Below are positions 1 through 5,877 of a stretch of 5,877 nucleotides of DNA, piece after piece. Position numbers and translations under genes: made by a program. Source of the stretch: an uncultured Oscillospiraceae bacterium (GTDB lineage: Bacteria; Bacillota; Clostridia; Oscillospirales; Oscillospiraceae); the NCBI GenBank assembly GCA_905234005.1, contig CAJOFW010000092.1, positions 1 to 5,877 on the forward strand, given 5' to 3'. Position 1 is the first letter of the stretch. Each line of letters starts with the position of its first letter. Under the pieces are notes generated by a model. That model saw nothing but the letters and a program-made list of their open reading frames with translations, was not told where the DNA came from and made no database searches.

Positions 1-360
1 CATGACCACGATCACCACCACGACCACGATCACGACCACGATCACGGGCATCATCACCACCATCACCACCACGGCCACGACGCGGACGAGGTGTTCCAGA
101 GCTGGGGCGCGGAGACCGGCAAAAAGTTCACCGCCGACGAGATCGCCGCGATCCTCGCCGCCCTCGGCGACGAGGAGAGGTACGGCTTCGTCGTCCGGGC
201 GAAGGGCTACGTCGCCTCGCCCGACGGCGCGTGGGTGCACTTCGACTACACGCCCGGCGAGCCGGACATCCGCACCGGCCCGGCGAATGTGGCCGGCCGC
301 GTGTGCGTCATCGGCGCGAACCTCCGCGAGGACGCGGTGAAGGAGCTGTTCGGTCTGTGA
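1..360 (+). CDS. CobW/G3E-family GTP-binding metallochaperone, C-terminal part (5' end outside window)
   Basis: The reading frame is open from the first base and ends at TGA 358-360, giving the last 119 residues of a longer protein. Residues 1-26 are a His/Asp/Gly tract with 18 histidines, including eight in a row at 17-24. The remainder (about 31-119) matches the CobW C-terminal domain (PF07683): an F-x-S-W-G-A-E-T-like opening, then RAKGYV, WVHFDY, and a closing GRVCVIGANL. In G3E GTPases a His-rich linker lies between the GTPase domain and this domain and is associated with binding Zn, Ni or Co. Such proteins use GTP hydrolysis to load metals into client proteins in the cytoplasm. The GTPase domain itself lies upstream and cannot be judged. 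The stop overlaps the next gene's start, which also encodes a G3E-like protein, so this is a co-translated pair. The metal specificity is unknown; zinc is the default inference. GTG 91 is an internal codon, not a start. Confidence 0.9.
   Translation, partial: HDHDHHHDHDHDHDHGHHHHHHHHGHDADEVFQSWGAETGKKFTADEIAAILAALGDEERYGFVVRAKGYVASPDGAWVHFDYTPGEPDIRTGPANVAGRVCVIGANLREDAVKELFGL
4..78 (+). repeat. Low-complexity His/Asp-coding tract with a 12-nt repeated unit
   Basis: The 12-nt unit GACCACGATCAC (Asp-His-Asp-His) occurs three times, at 4-15, 22-33 and 34-45. The last two copies are directly adjacent. A CAT/CAC run coding for eight histidines follows at 49-72, and a Gly-His pair ends the tract. 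It lies in frame inside the CobW-like gene, so unit gain or loss by slippage would change His number without a frameshift. The repeat is coding and is neither CRISPR nor mobile DNA. Confidence 0.85.
339..345 (+). promoter_or_regulatory. Ribosome binding site fixing the GTG 357 start
   Basis: GAAGGAG lies inside the end of the upstream gene, 11 nt before GTG 357. It is the only good Shine-Dalgarno near the start of the second GTPase gene. It supports GTG 357 over upstream in-frame ATG codons such as ATG 231, which would add residues unlike any G3E protein. Confidence 0.7.
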
Positions 361-1301
361 GAGAGATCCCCGTCTATCTGTTCACCGGCTTTCTCGAGGC
401 CGGGAAGACGAAATTCATCCAGGAGTCGCTGGAGGATCCCCGCGTCAACGACGGCACGCCCACGCTGCTGCTCATGTGCGAGGAGGGCGTCGAGGAATAC
501 GACCCCTCGGCCTTTGCGAGCGCGAACGTATTCATCGCGCCGATTGAGAACGAGGAGGATTTGCAGCCCGATTCCCTGCAGCGGCTTCTGGACGCCCACA
601 AGTGCACACGCGTCATCGTCGAATACAACGGCGTGTGGAGCCTCACGACGCTGTACGAGAAGATGCCGGAGAGCTGGGTCGTGGCGCAGGAGTATCTCTT
701 CTGCGACGCGAACACGTTCGTGTCGTACAACGCGAATATGCGCCAGCTCGTGTACGACAAGCTCCGCTCGTGCGAGCTGGTGGTATTCAACCGCTGCGGC
801 CCGGACGTCGATCGCATGGCGCTGCACAAGATCGTCCGCGCCGTATCCCGCCGCGCCGACATCGCCTACGAGAAGCCCGACGGGAACGTCGACTACGACG
901 ACATCGTCGACCCCCTGCCGTACGACCTCGAAGCCCCGGTCGTCGACATCGCCGACCGCGACTACGCGATCTTCTACGCCGATCTGTCGGACGACTTCCG
1001 CAAGTACAACGAGAAGACCCTCCGCTTCAAGGGCATGGTCGTGAAAAGCCCGAAGCTCTCGGGCGACGCGTTCATCTTCGGCCGCCACGTCATGAACTGC
1101 TGCGCGAACGACATCCAGTTCACCGGCCTCGCGGCGGTGTGGCCGGACGCGAAGCTTCTCGCGAAGGGCGAGTGGCTCGTCATCACCGCCCATGTCACCG
1201 TCAAATGGCACCGCGCCTACGGCAAAAAAGGCCCTGTCCTGAACGTGACCCACGTCGAGCACGTCGAAGCCCCGGAGGATCCGGTCGCGACGTTCTACTG
1301 A
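357..1301 (+). CDS. G3E GTPase-like protein fused to a YcgQ-type (TIGR03943/DUF1980) C-terminal domain
   Basis: The protein has 314 residues. The GTG start gives an N-terminus (VREIPVYLFTGF) that leads directly into the first beta strand and P-loop, as expected for G3E proteins. Residues 11-18 (GFLEAGKT) form an intact Walker A. EYNG at 89-92 matches the family's ETTG position. NRCG at 145-148 stands where NKxD is expected, and the CxCC metal motif is absent, with only one Cys (41) in that region. Residues about 200-314 do not resemble the CobW C-terminal domain. They look like the soluble end of YcgQ/TIGR03943 proteins: LRFKGMVV, FGRHVMNCCANDIQFTGLA (Cys 248-249), GEWLVITA, and a final EAPEDP. 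YcgQ works with the YcgR-type permease, and these genes cluster with CobW genes in Firmicutes. I infer a cytoplasmic partner in a metal (probably zinc) handling or transport complex. The start overlaps the upstream stop by 4 bp, indicating translational coupling. The family call is firm; the function is inferred. Confidence 0.85.
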   Translation: MREIPVYLFTGFLEAGKTKFIQESLEDPRVNDGTPTLLLMCEEGVEEYDPSAFASANVFIAPIENEEDLQPDSLQRLLDAHKCTRVIVEYNGVWSLTTLYEKMPESWVVAQEYLFCDANTFVSYNANMRQLVYDKLRSCELVVFNRCGPDVDRMALHKIVRAVSRRADIAYEKPDGNVDYDDIVDPLPYDLEAPVVDIADRDYAIFYADLSDDFRKYNEKTLRFKGMVVKSPKLSGDAFIFGRHVMNCCANDIQFTGLAAVWPDAKLLAKGEWLVITAHVTVKWHRAYGKKGPVLNVTHVEHVEAPEDPVATFY

Positions 1302-1338
1302 CGGAAAAGCCGCCGACGGTACAACCGCATATCATTTC

Positions 1339-1372
1339 AAACGGAGGACGCGCCCGCGTCCTCCGTTTTTTT
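1339..1372 (+). terminator. Rho-independent terminator after the GTPase pair
   Basis: A perfect inverted repeat has arms AAACGGAGGACGCG (1339-1352) and CGCGTCCTCCGTTT (1355-1368). The practical stem is about 12-13 bp with a 4-nt loop. A run of seven T (1366-1372) ends the structure. It lies 37 nt after the stop of the second GTPase gene, so it ends that operon and separates it from the downstream glucan synthase-like gene. Confidence 0.93.
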
Positions 1373-1377
1373 GTATG

Positions 1378-1386
1378 TGGTATGAT
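1378..1386 (+). promoter_or_regulatory. Possible extended -10 promoter for the downstream gene
   Basis: TGG followed by TATGAT (1381-1386) matches an extended -10 element (TGn plus a hexamer one base from TATAAT). It is placed just after the terminator, at the start of the AT-richer intergenic stretch. No convincing -35 is present: the expected position falls inside the terminator stem. Transcription would begin near 1393 and give a leader of roughly 140 nt before ATG 1534. This is a motif-level call only. Confidence 0.35.
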
Positions 1387-1405
1387 ACTGATCTCCCATT
1401 AAAAG

Positions 1406-1466
1406 CTTTGTTTCGTTACCGGGCGCAAAGCCTTGGAAACGATGACGTTTCGAAGCGAATACAAAG
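1406..1466 (+). other. Predicted branched RNA fold in the leader
   Basis: CTTTGTTTCG (1406-1415) can pair with CGAATACAAAG (1456-1466), leaving one bulged T at 1460. Inside it are a perfect hairpin GAAACG-ATGA-CGTTTC (1436-1451) and a weaker GGC/GCC helix (1422-1424 with 1430-1432). Together they form a three-way-junction-like layout. It lies between the possible promoter and the glucan synthase-like gene. I do not recognise it as a known riboswitch class. It could be a cis-regulatory leader or chance pairing. Confidence 0.35.
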
Positions 1467-1475
1467 TTCTTTTTG

Positions 1476-1501
1476 ATACTTTTTCTTTGGGGAAAAAGTA
1501 T
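1476..1501. repeat. Perfect 10-bp inverted repeat in the leader
   Basis: ATACTTTTTC (1476-1485) and GAAAAAGTAT (1492-1501) are exact reverse complements around the 6-nt loop TTTGGG. No T-run follows, so it is not a normal + strand terminator. The right arm contains the GGGGAAAAA that would otherwise serve as a Shine-Dalgarno for ATG 1500. It could be a dispersed intergenic palindrome, an operator, or an RNA hairpin. Confidence 0.6.
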
Positions 1502-1533
1502 GAAAATCCGCCGGCGCGGGAAAAATCTCTGGT

Positions 1534-4500
1534 ATGGAAACGATCAGAACCGAACGCCTGGCCGGATGGGGCGAAGAGACGGCCAGGAGCATCCCCATCA
1601 CCGGCACGGTCTCCGGACGGAGCACCGCGCACACGCTGTCCGCGGCGATGAGCCGCGTATCGGCCCTGAGCCGCTCAGACGCCGCCGCCGGCTGGTACGC
1701 CGACAACGAATATCTTGTCCGGCGGGAGGGCGCGCTCGCTCTGCGGGCGCTGCGGGCGGCCCGTTCGATGCGCCGCTGCCCGGACGGGGCGGCGCTTATC
1801 ACCCTGCTCCGGCAGCTCGCGGAAGCCGGCCCGATCACCGAGGAACGCGTGGAGGAGTTCCTCACAGGGGCCAGACGCGACGAGTCCATACCGGAATCCG
1901 AGGCAGTCCTTCTCGGCGCGGCGCTCCGGGCGGCGGTCATCCTCTGTCTGGCGGAGGACGGCGTAAGCCCCGAACGGGCTGCGGAGCTGTTCACAAGCCT
2001 GCGCACGCTGGCCGAGCTTGACCTGACCGACGCGCTCGAGCGCTCCGACCCGGTCGACGAGCTTCTGCGCCGCGATCACACGTACCCGCTCATGGACGGT
2101 GAGACACGCGCCCTGTACCGCGCCCGCGTACAGGAGCGGGCGAAGGCGCACGGCACGTCGCCGCGCAAGGAGGCGCAGACGCTCCTGAACGACGGTCTGC
2201 ACGAGGCGCTGTTTCCCCCGAACCGGCGCACCGGCGCGGGCTACATCGCGGCGCACGCCGGCCTCACGCTGCTGCTGTCGATCCTGGCGGGCGTTCTCAC
2301 CGGCTCGCGGGCGGTCGCGATACTCGCGCTGCTGCCCGTATCGGAGCTTGTCGGCTCGGTGCTCGACGCGGCGCTGCTGCGCTTTGTGAAGCCGCGCCGC
2401 CTGCCCCGTCTCGCGCTGCGCGGCGGCGTGGGCGCGGAGGGGCGGACGATCTGCGCCGTGTCCGCGCTCCTGTCCGACGACGACACCGGCCCCGCCCTCG
2501 CCCGGCGGCTCGAGGAATACCGCCTGTCCAACCGCGACTGCGGCGACGGCCTCGTATTCGCGCTGCTGGCCGACCTGCCCGACGCGGCGGAGAATCCCTC
2601 CCCGGCCGCCCAAAAGCGCCTGCGGGCGGCGAAGGAGGCGATCGACGCCCTGAACGCCCGGTACGGCGGCGGCTTTTTCCTTCTGACACGCGAGCCCGTC
2701 TGGAACGAGCGGGCGCGGCGGTTCACGCCGTGGGAGCGAAAGCGCGGCGCGGTGCTGGAGCTGTGCCGCCTCTCGCAGGGACGGGACAGCCGCCTGCAAT
2801 GCCTTTCGGGCGACGCGTCCGCGCTGCGGGCGCGGTATATCCTCTGCCTCGACAGCGACACCCGCCTTGTGCCCGGCGCGGCGCGGTCGCTCATCGGCGC
2901 GGCGCTGCATCCGGCGAACGCGCCCGTCATCGAAAACGGCGTCGTGACACGGGGCCACGCCGTCATCCACCCGCGTATGTCGGTGGAGCTGGACGCAGCC
3001 CTCGCGACGGATTTTTCGCGGCTGTACGCCGGTCAGGGCGGCACCGATCCCTACGGCGCCCCGACGGGCGAGCTGTTCTCCGACCTCTTCGGGCGCGGCG
3101 GCTTCGCCGGAAAGGGTCTCGTCGACGCGGCGGCCTTTCTGACCTGCCTCGACGGACGCATCCCGGAAAACACCGTCCTGAGCCACGACGCCATCGAGGG
3201 CGCGTATCTGCGCGGCGCGTACATGGGCGACGTGGAGCTGACCGACGCCCAGCCCGTGAACGCGTTCTCATGGTTTCGCCGTCTGAGCCGCTGGACACGC
3301 GGCGACTGGCAGAATCTTCCGTGGCTGTTCCGCAGAGGGCGCGGCCTCTCCCCCGTCGACCGCTGGCGGCTGTATGACAGCGTGCGGCGCAGCCTCGTAC
3401 CCCCGGCGGCGCTTTTGGCCGTCGTGCTCGCGCTCATGGTTCCGGGGCTTCGCGCCGCCGGTCTCATCGCGCTCGTGTGCCTCGGCTGCGACGCGGCAAG
3501 GGACGCGTTCGCTGGGCTTTTCATGCCCGCCCGGGACGCCCGACTCCGCTGCCGCAGCGGCGTACTGCGCGGCGTCGGCGGCGCGCTGGCCCGGTTTCTG
3601 GCACGGCTCATCCTGCTGCCGTGGGACGCGTACACCCGCCTCGGCGCGGCGTGTCTTTCGGTATGGCGCATGACCGTGAGCCACCGGAATATGCTCCAGT
3701 GGACGACCGCCGCCCAGGCCGACGCGGCGCGGGGCCGATACCCCGCCGCCCTCTGGCTCACGGCGGCGACCGGGCTTGCGCTCGTGATTTTCGCGCCCGG
3801 CCCCGCCGGGAAGGCCGTCGGCGTCGTATGGGCCGCCGCGCCGGGCTTTGCCCATGTGACGGGCCGGGTGCGTTCGCCGCGCAACGATGTGAACGCCGCC
3901 GACCGGAAATTTCTCCGCGAGTGCGCCGGCGCGATCTGGCAGTATTTCCAGCAGAACTGTTCGCGGGAAAACCACTGGCTGCCGCCCGACAACGTGCAGA
4001 TCCAGCCGCCGAAGGGCGCGGCCCGGCGCACGTCGCCGACGAACATCGGCATGGCCGTCGCCTCCGCCGTCGCCGCGATGGAGCTGGAGCTTGCGCCGCA
4101 CGACCGCGCCGCCGATCTCATCGAACGGCTCATGGGCACGATCGAATCGCTGCCCCGCTGGCGCGGCCACCTCTACAACTGGTACGACACCGGCACGCTG
4201 GCCCCTCTTGAGCCGGCCTGCGTCTCGACCGTGGACAGCGGCAATCTCTGCGCGTGCCTGATCGCCGCGTCCCACGGCCTCGCCGCCCACGGCTTCGACG
4301 GGCTGTCCCGCCGCGTCATGGATTTTGCCGACGAGATCGACCTGCGGGCGGTGTACGACGAGAAGCGGCGGCTGTTCTATATCGGCCTCGACCCCGCGAC
4401 GGGCGTGCCCTCGCCGGGCCACTACGACCTCATGGCGTCCGAGGCGCGGCTGACAAGCTACGTCGCCTGCGCCCGGGGCGAGGTGCCCGTCCGCCACTGG

Positions 4501-5877
4501 CAGGCGCTCAGCCGGGCGCAGCTCTCCCTCGACGGCTGGCGCGGTCTCGCGAGCTGGTCCGGCTCGATGTTCGAGTACCTGATGCCCGAGCTGTTTCTGC
4601 CGCTCGTCCCCGGGTCGATGCTCTGGGAGACGGGGCGCTTCTGCCTCTACGCCCAGCGCCGCCGCGTGACGGCCTCGCGTCTGCCGTGGGGCAGCTCGGA
4701 GAGCGCGTTTTTCTCCCTCGACGCGGGCATGGACTACCGCTACAAGGCCCACGGCGCGGGCGCTCTCGCCCTCAAACGGGACGTGGACGGCGAGCTTGTC
4801 GTCGCCCCTTACGCGAGCTTTCTCGCCCTGTGCGTCCACCCGAAGGCGGCGGTGCGGAATCTGCGCCGCCTGCGCCGGGCCGGGATGTGGGGCACCTACG
4901 GGCTGTACGAGGCCCTCGACCTGACGCCCGGCCGCGCCGGACGCGGCGGGGAGCCGGTCATGTGCTTCATGAGCCACCACCTCGGCATGAGCCTGTGCGC
5001 CGCCGCGAACTGTCTCAAGGGCGGCGTCATGCGGCGGCACTTCATGGCGGAGCCTGCCTGCGGGGCGTTCCGGCCGCTGCTGGCCGAGCGAACGCCGCTC
5101 GGCGGCCCGATCCTGCGCCGCAGCCGCAGCCCGCTCACGGCCCCGCCGGAGCCTGCGCGGGAACGGCCCGCGTTCTCCCGGGAGGGCGAGCAGTGGCAGC
5201 CGGACGCGCCGGCGTACTGGCCGCTGTCAAACGGCGTGTACGCGCTGTTATGCGGCGCGGACGGCTCGTGCCTCGCAAGGAGCGGCGGCGTGCTGATGTA
5301 CGCGCCGGACGGCCTTGCCCTGTACGCCGACGGCACGCCTTTGACGCCGTCCCTGCGTGACGCGGCGCTGCGGCCCTGGCGGTACGCCGGCGGCACGGTC
5401 ACGTTCACGACGACGGAGGAGCGGCGCGTCATGACGGCCTCGGTCGGCGTCGCCTCCGGCGAGTGCGGCGAGCTGCGCCGCGTCACCGGCCCGAGCCGGG
5501 GCACGCTCACCGTCCGCTTTCAGCCCGTGCTCGCAAGGGAGGCGGACTTCCGGGCGCACCCGGCGTTCTGGCGGCTCGGCCTTGAGGTCACGGCTAAAAA
5601 CGGCGCGGTGTTCGTCCGCCGCCTTGCCCGCGGCGAGCTGCCGGAGCTGTGGCTTTGCCTTACGGCGACGTGTCCCGTCGCCATCCGGCGCGGCGCCGGC
5701 TGGCAGATGAACGAGCCGGTCACACTCGAGGCGTGTCTTCCCGAGGGCGGCTGCGCGGCGCTGGCCCTGTGCTTTGCCAGGAGCCGGGACGACTCCCTCG
5801 CCGGGGCCAGACGCATCCTGTCCGGCGGCGTATCGGACATGGCCGGCTCGATGGCGGGGCTTCTCGGCATGCGCGCC
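1534..5877 (+). CDS. Cyclic beta-1,2-glucan synthase-like protein (GT84, glycoamylase-like/GH189-type, start of GH94), 3' end outside window
   Basis: ATG 1534 opens 1448 codons without a stop; an in-frame TGA at 1501 excludes any longer N-terminus. The Shine-Dalgarno is weak (GGGA, 12 nt upstream). The short N-terminus includes a family-like YPLMDGETRALYR block (184-196). Probable membrane helices lie near 237-255, 259-280, 621-638, 640-652, 740-754 and 758-771. The GT84 core (about 300-600) has WERKRG (400-405), the DxD motif DSDT (440-443), GRGGFAGKG (520-528), LSHD (549-552) and RLSRW followed by TRGDWQ (583-593). HRNMLQWTTAAQ (717-728) is a family signature. The glycoamylase-like domain (PF10091, about 790-1180) has TSPTNIG, NWYDT (882-886), STVDSGN (898-904), SEAR, SWSGSMFEYL (1007-1016), PWGSSES and SHHLGMSL (1147-1154). 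From about 1228 a GH94-like beta-sandwich begins (LSNG, HPAF 1342-1345) but lacks GYSRW. Homologues polymerise UDP-glucose at the membrane, then cyclize the chain. NdvB/ChvB enzymes are about 2,800 residues long, so roughly half is visible. Cyclase activity is inferred. Confidence 0.88.
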   Translation, partial: METIRTERLAGWGEETARSIPITGTVSGRSTAHTLSAAMSRVSALSRSDAAAGWYADNEYLVRREGALALRALRAARSMRRCPDGAALITLLRQLAEAGPITEERVEEFLTGARRDESIPESEAVLLGAALRAAVILCLAEDGVSPERAAELFTSLRTLAELDLTDALERSDPVDELLRRDHTYPLMDGETRALYRARVQERAKAHGTSPRKEAQTLLNDGLHEALFPPNRRTGAGYIAAHAGLTLLLSILAGVLTGSRAVAILALLPVSELVGSVLDAALLRFVKPRRLPRLALRGGVGAEGRTICAVSALLSDDDTGPALARRLEEYRLSNRDCGDGLVFALLADLPDAAENPSPAAQKRLRAAKEAIDALNARYGGGFFLLTREPVWNERARRFTPWERKRGAVLELCRLSQGRDSRLQCLSGDASALRARYILCLDSDTRLVPGAARSLIGAALHPANAPVIENGVVTRGHAVIHPRMSVELDAALATDFSRLYAGQGGTDPYGAPTGELFSDLFGRGGFAGKGLVDAAAFLTCLDGRIPENTVLSHDAIEGAYLRGAYMGDVELTDAQPVNAFSWFRRLSRWTRGDWQNLPWLFRRGRGLSPVDRWRLYDSVRRSLVPPAALLAVVLALMVPGLRAAGLIALVCLGCDAARDAFAGLFMPARDARLRCRSGVLRGVGGALARFLARLILLPWDAYTRLGAACLSVWRMTVSHRNMLQWTTAAQADAARGRYPAALWLTAATGLALVIFAPGPAGKAVGVVWAAAPGFAHVTGRVRSPRNDVNAADRKFLRECAGAIWQYFQQNCSRENHWLPPDNVQIQPPKGAARRTSPTNIGMAVASAVAAMELELAPHDRAADLIERLMGTIESLPRWRGHLYNWYDTGTLAPLEPACVSTVDSGNLCACLIAASHGLAAHGFDGLSRRVMDFADEIDLRAVYDEKRRLFYIGLDPATGVPSPGHYDLMASEARLTSYVACARGEVPVRHWQALSRAQLSLDGWRGLASWSGSMFEYLMPELFLPLVPGSMLWETGRFCLYAQRRRVTASRLPWGSSESAFFSLDAGMDYRYKAHGAGALALKRDVDGELVVAPYASFLALCVHPKAAVRNLRRLRRAGMWGTYGLYEALDLTPGRAGRGGEPVMCFMSHHLGMSLCAAANCLKGGVMRRHFMAEPACGAFRPLLAERTPLGGPILRRSRSPLTAPPEPARERPAFSREGEQWQPDAPAYWPLSNGVYALLCGADGSCLARSGGVLMYAPDGLALYADGTPLTPSLRDAALRPWRYAGGTVTFTTTEERRVMTASVGVASGECGELRRVTGPSRGTLTVRFQPVLAREADFRAHPAFWRLGLEVTAKNGAVFVRRLARGELPELWLCLTATCPVAIRRGAGWQMNEPVTLEACLPEGGCAALALCFARSRDDSLAGARRILSGGVSDMAGSMAGLLGMRA

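Noticed and set aside
4..78. CRISPR-like or mobile repeat at the window start
   Set aside because: The repeats are in-frame codons for a His-rich metal-binding linker, with no spacers, terminal repeats or transposase.
2..340. Plus-strand frame beginning with a Thr/Ile repeat
   Set aside because: It is the His tract (CAC/CAT codons) read one base out of frame. The frame starting at base 1 gives a real CobW C-terminal domain.
231..356. N-terminal extension of the second GTPase from ATG 231
   Set aside because: It would overlap the upstream gene by 130 bp and add an Arg/His-rich stretch before the G3E N-terminus. GTG 357 with GAAGGAG fits the family start.
246..1262. 338-codon open frame on the minus strand
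   Set aside because: It is the complement of the G3E/YcgQ-fusion gene, rich in Val, Asp and Arg, with no family resemblance.
1500..2021. Separate small gene starting at ATG 1500
   Set aside because: It overlaps the start of the large gene almost entirely. The product is Arg/Gly/His/Pro-rich with no domain, typical of an out-of-frame reading; only its ribosome site is of note.
1675..3186. 503-codon open frame on the minus strand
   Set aside because: It lies antisense to the GT84 part of the large gene, whose motifs (DSDT, WERKRG, TRGDWQ) are unmistakable. The minus-strand product is low-complexity, rich in Arg, Ala and Gln, as expected when GC-rich codons are read in reverse.
3268..5040. 590-codon open frame on the minus strand
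   Set aside because: It is antisense to the membrane and glycoamylase-like part of the large gene. It has no recognisable domain, and its Ala/Arg/Gly/His-rich composition fits a GC shadow.
4254..5360. 368-codon plus-strand frame inside the large gene
   Set aside because: It is an out-of-frame reading across the glycoamylase-like domain, dominated by Arg, Pro and Ala, and has no motifs.
1534..5877. Annotation as a simple cellobiose phosphorylase or glucoamylase
   Set aside because: The membrane-embedded GT84 domain with DxD and RxxRW-type motifs ahead of the PF10091 domain indicates a glucan synthase architecture, not a free-standing hydrolase or phosphorylase.

Overview
The window is GC-rich, with third codon positions almost all G or C, and every supported gene lies on the + strand. 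The gene content suggests a GC-rich member of the Bacillota (Clostridia, perhaps Oscillospirales-like). The reasons are a pair of G3E/CobW GTPase genes of the kind found next to YcgR/YcgQ permease systems in Firmicutes, Shine-Dalgarno-type translation starts, and a very large cyclic beta-1,2-glucan synthase-like protein. The taxonomic call is inference; no marker gene is present.

Region 1 (1-1301) is the end of a metal-homeostasis-type operon. The first gene is cut off by the window start. It keeps an extremely His-rich linker (18 His in its first 26 visible residues) and a CobW C-terminal domain. Its stop overlaps the GTG start of a second gene (GTGA, 4 bp), so the two are probably translationally coupled. 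The second gene encodes a 314-residue protein with an N-terminal G3E GTPase-like domain joined to a C-terminal domain resembling the soluble end of YcgQ (TIGR03943/DUF1980). Its P-loop is intact, but the CxCC metal motif is absent and the guanine-specificity motif is altered. The likely shared role is delivery or partitioning of a transition metal, probably zinc, with a permease encoded outside the window.

Region 2 (1302-1533) is intergenic. It holds a strong intrinsic terminator (1339-1372), a possible extended -10 promoter (1378-1386), and an AT-richer leader. The leader can fold into a branched structure (1406-1466) and contains a perfect 10-bp inverted repeat (1476-1501).

Region 3 (1534-5877) is one open frame of 1448 codons that runs off the window end. 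It reads as a compact, divergent cyclic beta-1,2-glucan synthase (NdvB/ChvB family). In order it has a short helical N-terminus, two membrane segments, a GT84 glycosyltransferase core, about four more membrane segments, the glycoamylase-like domain (PF10091) that in characterised homologues performs cyclization, and the start of a GH94-like beta-sandwich that lacks the family's usual GYSRW signature. It is the largest gene here. The terminator and new leader separate it transcriptionally from the GTPase operon. Large open frames on the minus strand across it are GC-driven shadows.
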